The notes: generated by a model from the letters alone, not told the origin. Shown: positions 8,176 to 17,822, counted from the stretch's first letter. The stretch: DNA of 64,000 bases from Pedobacter sp. PAMC26386 (GCA_014302835.1 CP060294.1:4489067-4553066); one strand, 5' to 3'. Translations and numbers: made by a program.

Positions 8176-9432
8176 TTAAATGCTCTTTTCTTCCCAGATC
8201 AGGGCAATATTTATAATCGTTTCAACTGCCTTTTCCATGTCTTGCACGGATGCCCATTCCTGCTTGCCATGGAAAGCATGTTCCCCGGCAAAAACATTAG
8301 GACAAGGTAAGCCCATCAGCGACAATCTCGAACCATCAGTACCCCCTCTGATACTTTGTCTTTTAACCGGAATACCAGCACGTTCAATTGCCAGAACGCC
8401 ATATTCCAATACTTGCGGATGCTGATCCAATACCTTTTTCATATTGCGGTACTGCTCTTTAATTTTCAGCTCGTAAGTAGAATTTGGATAGGCAGAGATC
8501 ACCTGTTTAACAATTTCCTCAAGCGTACGGCCATGTTCAGCTAACAAAGCATCATCAAAATCACGGATAATAAAATGCGCTTCTGCCTGCTCAACATTTC
8601 CCTGTAGAGTAACCGGATGTAAAAATCCTTCTTTTTTTGAAGTAGCTTCCGGGGTTAATTTATCTTTAGGTAAAGCACTGATAATATCGCTTAGAATCTT
8701 AATCGCACTCTCCATTTTACCTCTTGCAAAACCAGGGTGAGAACTGATACCATGTATAGTCAGCACCGCTCCATCAGCAGAAAAAGTTTCATCTTCGATA
8801 GAACCACAAGTTTCTCCATCAACAGTATAAGCAAAATCAGCACCTAATTTTTTCAGATCTGCTTTATCTACTCCTCTGCCGATTTCTTCGTCAGGGGTAA
8901 AAAGAATCCGGATTTTACCGTGTTTAAGTTCCGGGTTTTGTACCAGGAAAGCTACTGCTTCCATAATTTCTGCTAATCCAGCTTTATTATCTGCTCCTAA
9001 CAAAGTAGTACCGCTTGCGGTAATAATATCATTGCCAATCTGGTCTTTCAGATCTTTGTGTTCGCTCATTCTCAGTACTACTGAATGATCATCAGGAAGA
9101 ACAAGATCCTGCCCCTGGTAATTCGCATGAATAATTGGCTTAACGCCATAACCACTACAATCCGGAGAAGTATCCATATGTGAGCAGAAACAGATCACAG
9201 GAACAATTTTAGTGGTATTTGAAGGGATAGTCGCATATACATATCCGTATTCATCCAGATGTGCATCTGTGACACCAATCTCTAATAATTGCGCAACTAA
9301 CACCTTTCCAAGATTCTTCTGTTTTTCTGTAGAAGGAATGCTTGTAGACTCAGGATCAGACTGTGTATCTATTTTTACGTATTCAGTAAATCTATTTTGC
9401 AAAGAATTACCAGTGTTATGATATTTTAGCAT
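8176..9432 (-). CDS. pepT: Peptidase T (tripeptide aminopeptidase)
   Basis: M20B zinc peptidase that releases the N-terminal residue of tripeptides in the cytoplasm. Of 418 residues, CSHMDTSPD carries zinc ligand H85 and catalytic-side D87. LLGADNKAG (about 142-150) gives the bridging aspartate, PDEEIGRG (about 178-185) the catalytic glutamate, and VDGETCGSIEDETF the third ligand region. IRGGTDGSRLS and EHAFHGKQEW near the C-terminus give the last histidine. It converges with the upstream oxidoreductase with a 1-bp gap and is divergent from the next gene. Confidence 0.95.
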   Translation of the reverse strand: MLKYHNTGNSLQNRFTEYVKIDTQSDPESTSIPSTEKQKNLGKVLVAQLLEIGVTDAHLDEYGYVYATIPSNTTKIVPVICFCSHMDTSPDCSGYGVKPIIHANYQGQDLVLPDDHSVVLRMSEHKDLKDQIGNDIITASGTTLLGADNKAGLAEIMEAVAFLVQNPELKHGKIRILFTPDEEIGRGVDKADLKKLGADFAYTVDGETCGSIEDETFSADGAVLTIHGISSHPGFARGKMESAIKILSDIISALPKDKLTPEATSKKEGFLHPVTLQGNVEQAEAHFIIRDFDDALLAEHGRTLEEIVKQVISAYPNSTYELKIKEQYRNMKKVLDQHPQVLEYGVLAIERAGIPVKRQSIRGGTDGSRLSLMGLPCPNVFAGEHAFHGKQEWASVQDMEKAVETIINIALIWEEKSI

Positions 9433-9450
9433 AATTTTAAAAAATTAAGG

Positions 9451-9480
9451 GCCGGTTTAACCTGTAAACATTAAACCGGC
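9451..9480. repeat. Hairpin in the divergent pepT / porin-like intergenic region
   Basis: GCCGGTTTAA (9451-9460) and TTAAACCGGC (9471-9480) are perfect 10-base arms around a 10-nt loop. It sits 18 bases upstream of the pepT start codon and would be in its 5' leader. No long T-run follows on either strand, so a terminator is uncertain; it may be a regulatory leader hairpin. Confidence 0.5.
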
Positions 9481-9528
9481 TTAAAGATAACCAAAGATGA
9501 TATTTTATCTATAAACAATCAGCATAAC

Positions 9529-10239
9529 TTGAAAAGGAAACTTATTTCAGCCATTTTATTTGCATTTACATTTCCGTCTTTTGCACAGTCAAACTTTTAT
9601 AAGTTATCTATCGGTGCAGGTGCTGGTCTTACTCAATCGTTCACAGAGGTCAGAAAACATGATTTCGGCCTTGCAGGGTATGGTACAATAGATTACTTAT
9701 TTACCCCATATCTTAGTCTGGGCCTGGAATTTCAAAAAGGAGAAATAAACGGAGGAGACATCCATTACGAACCCGATAACCGACAGTTCATTAATGGATA
9801 CACTGCATTGTCCGTTAATGCCAGAATATCTTTGGGAGAAATTATAGATTTTAATTATAACAGCCTATCCGGCAAACTCAGGGGCTTATATTTAGGCAGT
9901 GGCATAGGAATTATTCAAAACAAGATGACAGGAGTGAGACGCTATAGCCTGGCAGACCCACCAGTTTTGTATCCTGGGGAAGATTCCTCAAACGATGTTT
10001 TTTTTCCTTTAAATCTCGGGGTCAACTTTTTCTTTCCAGACCGCGAAGGCTTTTACAGGTATACGCTGAATTTCAACTGTCAGGGAAATATTACAATGGG
10101 CGAGGGACTGGATGGCTATGACAACTCATCACAACTAAAGAAATCCGGAAACCCCGATATCTATGCTTTCTATTCTGTAGGCGTAAAATACAGCTTCGGA
10201 AAGATGGGACTGTATAAAAAAACATTCCGGCGACTTTAA
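9529..10239 (+). CDS. Outer-membrane beta-barrel protein (OprF/OmpW-like fold), secreted
   Basis: 236 residues with a clean signal peptide (KRKLISAILFAFTFPSFAQS, cut after FAQ near 20), then alternating amphipathic strands such as LSIGAGAGLTQSF and YLSLGLEFQKGE, ending YSVGVKYSFGK near 222. This is typical of small Bacteroidota outer-membrane barrels. The start is TTG at 9529 because no in-frame ATG precedes the signal peptide. No conserved peptidoglycan-binding domain is present. The M14 peptidase gene follows 36 bp later and may be cotranscribed. Confidence 0.72.
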   Translation: MKRKLISAILFAFTFPSFAQSNFYKLSIGAGAGLTQSFTEVRKHDFGLAGYGTIDYLFTPYLSLGLEFQKGEINGGDIHYEPDNRQFINGYTALSVNARISLGEIIDFNYNSLSGKLRGLYLGSGIGIIQNKMTGVRRYSLADPPVLYPGEDSSNDVFFPLNLGVNFFFPDREGFYRYTLNFNCQGNITMGEGLDGYDNSSQLKKSGNPDIYAFYSVGVKYSFGKMGLYKKTFRRL

Positions 10240-10275
10240 GAAGACAAGGCAATTAACCCCTCAAAATAAGTCCTA

Positions 10276-11991
10276 ATGAAATATTCTTTACTGTTTTTAA
10301 TCCTGACATTAACGATGAAAACATTTGCACAACAAACCCCTTACGAGTTGAGTAATAAAAATCAAACAGCAACTTACCAGGAAGCAATTGATTTTTATAC
10401 GCAGCTGGCAAAAACATCTCCGCAGGCAAAATTCCTTTCCTATGGAAGTACAGACTTTGGAAAACCGCTTAACCTGCTTATTTTGTCTAAGCACAAGATC
10501 TTTGATCCTGCAGAAATCAGAAAAAATAAGCTAAGCATCTTATTGATCAATAATGGCATTCATCCTGGCGAACCTGAAGGTATAGATGCCTCAATGATGC
10601 TGGCAAGAGACCTGCTAAAAGACAATCATTTACCGGATAATGTTGTCATCTGTATTATTCCAATCTATAATATAGACGGGGCATTTAACCGCAGCAGCAC
10701 CTCCAGGGCAAACCAGAATGGCCCCGATTTTTATGGCTTTAGAGGAAACAGTAAAAATTACGACTTGAACAGGGACTTTATTAAAACAGATTCCCGGAAC
10801 TCGGCTGCTTTTCAGGAGATCTTCAATACCTGGAGACCAGAGATTTTTGTAGATACCCATACCAGTAACGGTGCCGATTATCAATATACGATGACACTGA
10901 TTCCTACACAAAAAGACAAGTTAAACCCCATTCTTGCCAGCTATCTGACAGAAACAATGGTTCCAGCCTTATATTCAGAAATGAAGAAGAAAGGATTCGA
11001 ACTGATTCCTTACATCAATTCTATAGAAAATACTCCGGATGCAGGAATCACAGGCTTTCTGGAAACCCCTCGCTACTCAACTGGTTATGCTGCATTACAT
11101 AATACGATCGGTTTCATGCCAGAAACGCATATGCTGAAAGCTTATCAAAAAAGAGTAGAATCTACTTATCAACTGCTTCAAACCTATGTTGCTCTGGTGA
11201 ATAGGGATGCGAAAATTATTGGACAAAACAAACTCAAAGCTGACCAGGCCACATCACATCAAAGTGACTTTCCCATAAGCTGGAAACTGAATGAAACGAC
11301 ACATGAATTGCTTGCTTTCAAAGGTTTTACGGCCAAATATAAGCCAAGTGCAGTGAGCGGTGCAGACCGGCTTTACTATGACAGAAATGAACCCTATACT
11401 AAAAACATTAAGTACTGGAATAAATTTGACCCGGAACTTACAGTAAAAAAACCTCAGGCTTATGTAATTCCAAAAGCATGGGATAAGGTAATTGGTTTAT
11501 TGAAATTGAATGGTGTGAAGATGGATGAGCTCAAAGAAGATAAAGAGCTTGCTGTTGATGTCTACTATATAGCAGATTATAAAACTGCGTCCAGACCATA
11601 CGAAGGTCATTATATTCATAATAGCGTTGAATTAAGCACAAAAAAACAAACGCTGAAATTCTATAAAGGAGATTACCTGGTTTATGTTAATCAGCCACAA
11701 AACAGATATATCGTAGAAACTCTGGAGCCACAGGCAACGGATTCTTTTTTTAACTGGAACTTTTTCGATTCTATCCTGGACCAGAAAGAGCATTATTCTC
11801 CATATGTTTTTGAAGACACAGCGGCAGAATTATTAAAAGATAACCCAGATCTTAGAACCAAACTGAACCAAAAGAAAATAAGCGATAGCGCTTTTGCCCA
11901 AAACCCTTCAGCACAGCTTGAATTTGTTTATAAGAATTCAAATTATTACGAAAAAACACATTTACGCTATCCAATTGCTAGATTGCACTAA
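10276..11991 (+). CDS. Secreted M14-family zinc carboxypeptidase
   Basis: 571 residues with a signal peptide (MKYSLLFLILTLTMKTFAQQ). Zinc-binding INNGIHPGEPEG (about 91-102) supplies the HxxE pair and VDTHTSNGADYQY (about 193-205) the third histidine, and a GFLETPRYSTGYAALHNT block follows, as in M14 peptidases that act on peptides or peptidoglycan-derived substrates. The C-terminal 200 residues form an additional domain without recognised motifs. Probably periplasmic or secreted. It precedes rhomboid on the same strand with a 25-bp gap. Confidence 0.86.
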   Translation: MKYSLLFLILTLTMKTFAQQTPYELSNKNQTATYQEAIDFYTQLAKTSPQAKFLSYGSTDFGKPLNLLILSKHKIFDPAEIRKNKLSILLINNGIHPGEPEGIDASMMLARDLLKDNHLPDNVVICIIPIYNIDGAFNRSSTSRANQNGPDFYGFRGNSKNYDLNRDFIKTDSRNSAAFQEIFNTWRPEIFVDTHTSNGADYQYTMTLIPTQKDKLNPILASYLTETMVPALYSEMKKKGFELIPYINSIENTPDAGITGFLETPRYSTGYAALHNTIGFMPETHMLKAYQKRVESTYQLLQTYVALVNRDAKIIGQNKLKADQATSHQSDFPISWKLNETTHELLAFKGFTAKYKPSAVSGADRLYYDRNEPYTKNIKYWNKFDPELTVKKPQAYVIPKAWDKVIGLLKLNGVKMDELKEDKELAVDVYYIADYKTASRPYEGHYIHNSVELSTKKQTLKFYKGDYLVYVNQPQNRYIVETLEPQATDSFFNWNFFDSILDQKEHYSPYVFEDTAAELLKDNPDLRTKLNQKKISDSAFAQNPSAQLEFVYKNSNYYEKTHLRYPIARLH

Positions 11992-12016
11992 TTATTAAAT
12001 CCGATCTGAAATACAT

Positions 12017-12640
12017 ATGATAGAATATCTTACAAACACCCCAGTTGCATCGCTGATTTTCATTTTCACACTGGTTACCAGTATTTATGCATTCAACGAC
12101 AGTTCTCTTTATGGGAAATTCATGCTTCATCCTTATAGTGTTTACCGTAGAAGCAACGTCTATACGCTGCTAACCAGTGGATTAATTCATGGAAGCTGGA
12201 TGCACCTGATATTCAATATGTTTACATTCTATGCCTTTGCTTTCACCTTGGAAGCTACAGTAGGAAGTCTTAGATTCGGACTGATTTATTTCTTAGGCTT
12301 GATTTTAAGTGATATTCCTACGGTGATCAAACAGAAAGATAATTTTCATTACCACAGTCTGGGGGCCTCAGGCGCAATTTCGGCGGTATTGTTCAGCTAT
12401 ATTTTATTCTACCCACTGAGTACTTTAATGATTTTTCCTTTGCCAATTCCAATTTGGGCAGCTTTGTTTGGTGTATTATACCTATTGTATACTTATTACA
12501 TGTCAAAAAACTCCAGAGATAATATTAACCACGACGCGCATTTATTCGGAGCAATCACAGGGATTATCATCACCATATTACTTGTACCCAATATTGTACC
12601 TCATTTTATCTCTATGCTTACTAATCGCTTTGGGGGCTAA
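12017..12640 (+). CDS. Rhomboid-family intramembrane serine protease
   Basis: 207 residues, about six transmembrane helices. The conserved motifs are present: HGSWMHLIFNMF (58-69, with the oxyanion asparagine N67), the catalytic serine S118 in LGASGAIS, and the catalytic histidine H175 in HDAHLFGAITG. It cleaves membrane-protein substrates within the bilayer; the substrate is unknown. The stop overlaps the end of the convergent downstream gene by 4 bases. Confidence 0.92.
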   Translation: MIEYLTNTPVASLIFIFTLVTSIYAFNDSSLYGKFMLHPYSVYRRSNVYTLLTSGLIHGSWMHLIFNMFTFYAFAFTLEATVGSLRFGLIYFLGLILSDIPTVIKQKDNFHYHSLGASGAISAVLFSYILFYPLSTLMIFPLPIPIWAALFGVLYLLYTYYMSKNSRDNINHDAHLFGAITGIIITILLVPNIVPHFISMLTNRFGG

Positions 12641-13605
12641 CCTGCATGAGGTAAAGACGGTGGATTGAAATAGCTTGTTGGTGCGGTCGGATCTTTTCTG
12701 ATTTCCATCAGCAGGTTTCCCCACGGTTTCCAGAAATTCTCTAAAACCTGTGCATAAGTTTTATGCTGCCAAACGTCAAACAGCGGCTTATTCGTAGTTC
12801 CTCTTAAAGGCATTGCATCAATATAGATAGATTCTTCAACAGGCATAATCGTATATTCCGGCAGGCGGTTGAATAAATAAGCGGAGTAGAAAAAACGGGC
12901 ACACAGCTCTTCAAATTGCTGATCGGTTACCGGCTGATCGCCAATCTGATCAAGAATCTCCTGATGATATCTTTTATTTGTTCCATTGTCCTGTAAACAG
13001 GCTATGATACCAAAATCATTAAGTTTTAACGAGAAGGTCAAAGTGTTGATTTCATCTCTGAAGCTAAAAGGAATATCATTTTGCTCCAATGGCACGATCA
13101 CGAAAGACCATGGGGTAAAATCTTCCAGCACCACACTCCGGTAAATACTCTGAATCATCGTTTGCAGGTTCCCGAATTTGTGCATCAATCCCTGTGACAT
13201 GTTTAGACCGTCATCACTTAACTGCTGTAAACCAACAGCTGCATTCATTTCAATATAAATCAGGCTATAGAGAAATTTACCTACCCATTTAAACAGATCC
13301 AATTCTTCGAGTTTCGATACCCCAGCAAACCCTTCTGCAAAGGCTGCTGCAATTTTATCTTCCAGTGGATTGATAAAATTAACCAGCACTTCTTCACTTA
13401 CAGGCACTTTTAACGTATTATACGACCGTATAGATTCATCCAGTAATTTAATCTGTTCATCGCCGCTAAAATTAGCTACTTCTAACAACCATGCCGGTAA
13501 GACATTAGTCTGTACGATAGGTGCAGTAAAAGTATCTCCGCTCAGAAAGCAGTTTTTAAATTTAAAGTCGAAGTTTTTAAAGGGCTGATAGATTGTGCTG
13601 ATCAT
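12637..13605 (-). CDS. Conserved hypothetical protein
   Basis: Not recognised. About 322 residues, soluble and acidic, with no signal peptide or transmembrane helix. I chose the ATG at 13605 (MISTIYQPF) over an in-frame ATG at 13677, because the longer form would leave only 15 bp to the divergent epimerase gene and cover its TAACTTTG promoter element. Alternating helical segments (EEVLVNFINPLEDKIAAAF, DLFKWVGKFLYSLIYIE) suggest an all-alpha domain. No function is inferred from neighbours. Confidence 0.6.
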   Translation of the reverse strand: MISTIYQPFKNFDFKFKNCFLSGDTFTAPIVQTNVLPAWLLEVANFSGDEQIKLLDESIRSYNTLKVPVSEEVLVNFINPLEDKIAAAFAEGFAGVSKLEELDLFKWVGKFLYSLIYIEMNAAVGLQQLSDDGLNMSQGLMHKFGNLQTMIQSIYRSVVLEDFTPWSFVIVPLEQNDIPFSFRDEINTLTFSLKLNDFGIIACLQDNGTNKRYHQEILDQIGDQPVTDQQFEELCARFFYSAYLFNRLPEYTIMPVEESIYIDAMPLRGTTNKPLFDVWQHKTYAQVLENFWKPWGNLLMEIRKDPTAPTSYFNPPSLPHAG

Positions 13606-13659
13606 ATTAACCGCAATATTAGGGATATTATTTTTACATTCGGTGAGACGCCCATTTTT

Positions 13660-13667
13660 TAACTTTG
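13660..13667 (+). promoter_or_regulatory. TAnnTTTG (-7) promoter element for the dipeptide epimerase gene
   Basis: TAACTTTG matches the Bacteroidota -7 box and lies 25 bases upstream of the ATG at 13693. There is no good TTTG at -33. Confidence 0.4.
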
Positions 13668-13692
13668 ATATTACCAAAAGCTTTTAAAACAC

Positions 13693-14727
13693 ATGCAAGC
13701 AGCTCATATTTCTTTTAACCTGGAACTTAAACATCCTTTCTCTATCGCTGGATTCACCAGAACAAGTACTCCTTTATTATTGTTAAAGCTGACTTATGAA
13801 AATATGGAGGGGTATGGAGAAGCTTCCATGGTTCCTTACCTGGGGGAGAGCTATAGTACTGCAGAATCATTTCTTAAAAAAGTAGACTGGATGCATTTTA
13901 AGCACCCCTTTAATTTTGCCGAAGTAACCAGTTATCTGAACAGTCTGGATGCTGGTAATTCTGCTGTAAAAGCAGCCATTGATATTGCATTAAATGATAT
14001 TAACGGGAAGATCCTGCAAAAACCTTGTTTTGAGATCTATCAGGCAGATCCTGCAAAAATGCCAGTGACTTCTTATACCATAGGGATTGATAAACCAGAG
14101 ATTATCAAAGAAAAAGTTGCCGGTGCTAAAGACTTTAAAGTGCTTAAAATCAAACTGGGATCGGCAAATGATAAAGAACTGATCAATACCATCAGAACTG
14201 TAAGCAATTTACCATTGTATGTGGATGCGAACCAGGGCTGGACAGATCGAAAAATGGCTATAGATTTAATCTATTGGCTCCATGATCAGGGAGTAGTACT
14301 GATTGAGCAGCCCATGGATAAAAAAGATATTGATGGTAATGCCTGGTTAACCGGCCGCAGCCCAATTCCGATTCTTGCGGATGAGGCGGTACAAGGATTA
14401 GGAGATATCGATAACATTAAAGGAGCTTATCATGGAATAAATGTCAAGCTCATGAAGAGTGGCGGAATGTATGAGGCACACCAAATGATCTTAAAAGCGC
14501 GCTCTTATGGTATGAAAGTCATGATTGGATGCATGAGCGAGACTTCTGTTGCTACGCAGGCCGGCTTAGCTTTAGCCCCCTTATGTGACTGGGTAGATTT
14601 AGATGGTCCTTTTCTGACTAAAAACAACCCCTTTGAGCAGCCTGCCTTTGCGCATGGCAGGTATCTTTTAAAAGACCTTCCAGGTTTAGGGCTGAAAGGT
14701 CTTTTACCTAATTTGTTTCGTCCTTAA
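13693..14727 (+). CDS. L-Ala-D/L-Glu (dipeptide) epimerase, enolase superfamily
   Basis: 344 residues of the muconate-lactonizing subgroup of the enolase superfamily. It has a capping domain (1-110), VTSYTIGID, the catalytic-lysine motif KVLKIKLG (about 150-157), and metal ligands in YVDANQGW (about 175), LIEQPM (about 203) and ILADEAV (about 230). GINVKLMKSGG (about 251-261) supplies the opposing lysine. This is consistent with epimerisation of L-Ala-D-Glu in murein-peptide recycling, and the specificity is inferred from family resemblance. It converges with and overlaps the following small gene by 20 bp. Confidence 0.85.
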   Translation: MQAAHISFNLELKHPFSIAGFTRTSTPLLLLKLTYENMEGYGEASMVPYLGESYSTAESFLKKVDWMHFKHPFNFAEVTSYLNSLDAGNSAVKAAIDIALNDINGKILQKPCFEIYQADPAKMPVTSYTIGIDKPEIIKEKVAGAKDFKVLKIKLGSANDKELINTIRTVSNLPLYVDANQGWTDRKMAIDLIYWLHDQGVVLIEQPMDKKDIDGNAWLTGRSPIPILADEAVQGLGDIDNIKGAYHGINVKLMKSGGMYEAHQMILKARSYGMKVMIGCMSETSVATQAGLALAPLCDWVDLDGPFLTKNNPFEQPAFAHGRYLLKDLPGLGLKGLLPNLFRP

Positions 14728-14935
14728 CGGAAGACTTCAGGCTATTTTCTTTTTCTTTTATACCCGCTCTTACTTCTTTGACAATATTGATTTTCAGGTA
14801 AATGAAAAATAAACCTGTAACAATCAATAAGCCAACAACAGGATAGTTAGCATTCTGGAAAGCCCATTTCAGGCCGATCACAGAAATCACTATACCCAGG
14901 GTATAAAACGCATTTAATATAATATTCTTCTTCAT
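14708..14935 (-). CDS. Small two-helix membrane protein
   Basis: 75 residues from the ATG at 14935 (MKKNIILNAFYTLGIV). It has two hydrophobic helices (about 6-22 and 30-46) followed by a charged tail (KEVRAGIKEKENSLKS). The 3' end overlaps the convergent epimerase gene by 20 bp. It begins one base after the rhodanese gene's stop, so the two are an operon. Function unknown; the reading frame is supported by the spacing and membrane pattern. Confidence 0.6.
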   Translation of the reverse strand: MKKNIILNAFYTLGIVISVIGLKWAFQNANYPVVGLLIVTGLFFIYLKINIVKEVRAGIKEKENSLKSSVKDETN

Positions 14936-14936
14936 C

Positions 14937-15254
14937 TTAGTAAACTGGCATACCAGGATCAAAAGCAGCTTGCCATGCAAGAATTCCGCCTTTTAGATTA
15001 TAAAGATTTGTAAATCCATGCAACTGCTCTAACTGCATTACTGCTGCTGCACTGCGTTTACCGCTTCTGCATTGCATAATTACTGGTTTATCAGTCGCAA
15101 TTTTATCAACTTCAATCAGAATTCCTCCCAATGGAATATTCTCACCATTCAGGTTAGAAGTATCATATTCAAAAGTTTCTCTTACATCAATCAATTGAAA
15201 ATCTTCTTTGTTATCTATTTTTTGCTTTAGTTCTTCTACGCTTATTTCTTTCAT
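14937..15254 (-). CDS. Single-domain rhodanese (sulfurtransferase-like)
   Basis: 105 residues forming one rhodanese domain: ISVEELKQKIDN at the start, LIDVRETFEYD (about 21-31), and the active-site loop MQCRSGKRSAA with catalytic C62. Such proteins carry persulfide sulfur. Cytoplasmic, with no signal peptide. It is cotranscribed with the small membrane gene downstream. A TATATTTG element lies upstream at 15300-15307. Confidence 0.9.
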   Translation of the reverse strand: MKEISVEELKQKIDNKEDFQLIDVRETFEYDTSNLNGENIPLGGILIEVDKIATDKPVIMQCRSGKRSAAAVMQLEQLHGFTNLYNLKGGILAWQAAFDPGMPVY

Positions 15255-15299
15255 CTTCTACGCTTTTTGATAGGTGTTTGATGACCCATATATAATTGC

Positions 15300-15307
15300 C
15301 AAATATA
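15300..15307 (-). promoter_or_regulatory. TAnnTTTG element upstream of the rhodanese gene
   Basis: On the minus strand the bases read TATATTTG, matching the Bacteroidota -7 consensus, about 45 bases upstream of the ATG at 15254. No clear -33 TTTG at 19 bp; tentative. Confidence 0.4.
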
Positions 15308-15410
15308 AAGTTTATCAACAACTTATCTGCTAAACACAGGTCAAATTTTATAGTTTCATCCAGTAGGCTGTAACAACTAAGAATGCGGGGCGTTTAATAG
15401 TATTCTTTCT

Positions 15411-15418
15411 TAACTTTG
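15411..15418 (+). promoter_or_regulatory. TAnnTTTG element 5 bases before the DUF4407 start
   Basis: TAACTTTG fits the -7 consensus. The ATG at 15424 would lie at or within a base or two of the transcription start, so the mRNA is probably leaderless. Confidence 0.45.
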
Positions 15419-15423
15419 TTATT

Positions 15424-16509
15424 ATGGATGCTCTGTCACGTTTCTTCTGGTTCTGCTCTGGTATCCACCAGCCAACATTAGAGAAGCACCCTACTGAACA
15501 TAATAAGTATGTTGGTATTGGCGCAACTATTTTCTTTACTGGTTTATTTGCCGCATTGTCTGGCGGATATGCCATGTACTTTGTCTTTAAAGGTGATACT
15601 GCCGCTGTACTTTTTGCTGTATTTTTCGGCATACTCTGGGGCCTTGCTATTTTTAATATGGACCGTTATATCGTGTCCAGTATCAACAAAAACTCTTCTT
15701 CAACAAAACAGATCTTACAGGCAACGCCCCGTATATTACTGGCTATTATGATCGGCATGGTCATTTCAAGACCATTAGAACTTAAAATATTTGACAAGGA
15801 AATCAAAGAGCGGCTTAAAGTAAGTTATCTGAATAATCAGCGCTCAAAAATTGATACCCTGAATAAAGCATTCACGAATAAGTACACGATTGAGCTAAAC
15901 AAACTGAAGGAGTCCAAGACACAACGGGATTCTTTAGAAAATGGGATTAAAACTGACCGGCAAAAACTTAACTTTGAAGTCTTCGGTACTAAAACAACTG
16001 AAACTTCAGGGGTAATGGGATATGGCCCTTATGCAAAAAGGAAAGAAGAAGAATTAAAACAAAGACAGCAAAATCTGGATTCACTGAATTCGGATGTGAG
16101 AAGGATGGAACACTTTGTGGATGGCAGAAAGCAGTTTGATGGACTACTTTCCGAAAGACTCTACACTGGTAAACAACTAGACAGCTTAACTAATATTGCC
16201 GGCTTTGCCGATCGCAACTGGGCTTTAGGACAGTTAAGTTTTAACAAAGATGGCAGCCGGGATACAACAACTGCACTGGCGGTATCATTTATCGGTTTGT
16301 TATTCATCTTTTTCGAGTGCCTGCCAGTATTTGTGAAGATGATGAGTTCCAGAGGCCCATATGACAGATCTGTAGAAAATCTGGAGAACAGCCAGATCCA
16401 TACTTCTGAAAAAGACAGAGATTTTGAAATTGAAGTTACTGATGGAGTACATGACACCAGGGTAGCTACCACTATTGCTAAAGAAAAAGAAAAACTAAAT
16501 AACGAATGA
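15424..16509 (+). CDS. DUF4407-type membrane protein with a coiled-coil loop
   Basis: 361 residues. Three closely spaced membrane helices (about 31-57, 61-85, 102-121) precede a long charged coiled-coil region (about 125-275, KRKEEELKQRQQNLDSL), then a fourth helix (about 285-310, FIGLLFIFFECLPVF) and a basic/acidic tail. FNMDRYIV after helix 2 is characteristic of DUF4407 proteins, whose function is unknown. TAACTTTG at 15411-15418 lies 5 bases before the ATG, suggesting a leaderless transcript. Its stop overlaps the start of the M28 peptidase gene (ATGA). Confidence 0.82.
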   Translation: MDALSRFFWFCSGIHQPTLEKHPTEHNKYVGIGATIFFTGLFAALSGGYAMYFVFKGDTAAVLFAVFFGILWGLAIFNMDRYIVSSINKNSSSTKQILQATPRILLAIMIGMVISRPLELKIFDKEIKERLKVSYLNNQRSKIDTLNKAFTNKYTIELNKLKESKTQRDSLENGIKTDRQKLNFEVFGTKTTETSGVMGYGPYAKRKEEELKQRQQNLDSLNSDVRRMEHFVDGRKQFDGLLSERLYTGKQLDSLTNIAGFADRNWALGQLSFNKDGSRDTTTALAVSFIGLLFIFFECLPVFVKMMSSRGPYDRSVENLENSQIHTSEKDRDFEIEVTDGVHDTRVATTIAKEKEKLNNE

Positions 16510-17822
16510 TGAAATATTTCTATTACCCACTAATCTTACTTTTTATTGTACGAACGGCATCGGCCCAGGATATTGATAAAATTATCACTAAAGGTTACGT
16601 AGATAATCTGATCAAAACCCTGAGTAGTGATGACATGCAGGGCAGAGCAACGTTTAGCCCCGGAATTGATAAGGCTGCAACTTTTATTGAGGATGAGTTT
16701 AAAAAAATTGGTCTGCAACCATTAAAGGGGGCAACTGGCTACAGACAGACATTTTATAAATACCAGCTTAAGCCATTAGCAACAGCAGTTACAATTGATG
16801 GTAAAACTATAGATCAGGCCAATATCGCAGTCTGGGGAAATACTGCAGCCAATTTGACATTCGATGATAAGACTAGTGATGGATGGATAAAACTTGACCC
16901 TTCCAAACCCTTCAAAGAACAATACCGGTCTTTAGTACGCGGTAAAAAACGTCAGTTGGTACTGGTAGATAAAAAATTCGCTAAGGAATTTGACCAGCTA
17001 AAGGATTTTCTTTCCAAAGCAATTGCGATAGATAAAGAAGATCTGGATCAAAAAAACACATCTCCTTTAGTTGTTGTGCTCACTTCAGACACTGCTGTAA
17101 ACAACTTTACTGTATCCTTAAAGAACAGTATTAATAAATTGCCGTTGTTTAATGTGGCCGGGATTATTCCTGGAAAATCAAAAGCTAAAGAATTAGTTGT
17201 GTTCTCCGGACATTATGATCACCTGGGCATTATTCATTCAGCAGATCAGGACAGCATTGCAAATGGGGCAGATGATGATGCTTCTGGTACTACAGCAATG
17301 ATAGCACTTGCAAAATATTACAAGAAACTGAATAACAATGAGCGTACACTTATTTTTGTTGCTTTTACAGCAGAAGAAATAGGAGGATATGGCGCAAAAT
17401 ATTTCTCTCAGCAATTAAATCCAGATGAAGTTGTTGCCATGTTCAACATTGAGATGATTGGCAAAGAAAGCAAATTCGGTAAGAATACCGCCTTTATCAC
17501 TGGTTATGATAAATCAGACTTTGGAAAGATTTTGCAAAAAAACCTGGAAGGAACAGCATTCACCTTTCATCCAGATCCTTATACCCAACAGAATTTATTC
17601 TATAGAAGCGATAATGCAACATTGGCTGCATTGGGTGTGCCTGCCCATACCATCAGTACTGACCAGATTGATATAGACAAACTCTATCACACTGTAAAAG
17701 ATGAATACAGTTCACTGGATACTGAAAATATATTATCAACGATTAAGGCAATTGCTAAAAGCGCAATTACTATTGTAAAGGGATTAGATACGCCAACCAG
17801 AATCCCTAAATTAACAAATTAA
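16506..17822 (+). CDS. Secreted M28-family aminopeptidase
   Basis: 438 residues with a signal peptide (YPLILLFIVRTASAQD, cut near 21). The co-catalytic zinc site is visible: FSGHYDHLG (about 233-241), NGADDDASGT (about 252-261), FTAEEIGGYG (about 286-295) with the general-base glutamate, NIEMIGKE (about 311-318), and YHTVKDEY near the C-terminus for the last histidine. It probably trims peptides in the periplasm. The start overlaps the stop of the DUF4407 gene by 4 bp, indicating translational coupling. It converges with the GNAT gene with a 4-bp overlap. Confidence 0.9.
   Translation: MMKYFYYPLILLFIVRTASAQDIDKIITKGYVDNLIKTLSSDDMQGRATFSPGIDKAATFIEDEFKKIGLQPLKGATGYRQTFYKYQLKPLATAVTIDGKTIDQANIAVWGNTAANLTFDDKTSDGWIKLDPSKPFKEQYRSLVRGKKRQLVLVDKKFAKEFDQLKDFLSKAIAIDKEDLDQKNTSPLVVVLTSDTAVNNFTVSLKNSINKLPLFNVAGIIPGKSKAKELVVFSGHYDHLGIIHSADQDSIANGADDDASGTTAMIALAKYYKKLNNNERTLIFVAFTAEEIGGYGAKYFSQQLNPDEVVAMFNIEMIGKESKFGKNTAFITGYDKSDFGKILQKNLEGTAFTFHPDPYTQQNLFYRSDNATLAALGVPAHTISTDQIDIDKLYHTVKDEYSSLDTENILSTIKAIAKSAITIVKGLDTPTRIPKLTN

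Noticed and set aside
8356..9421. Plus-strand open frames inside pepT
   Set aside because: They lie opposite a gene with complete catalytic motifs and show no domain or lipobox of their own.
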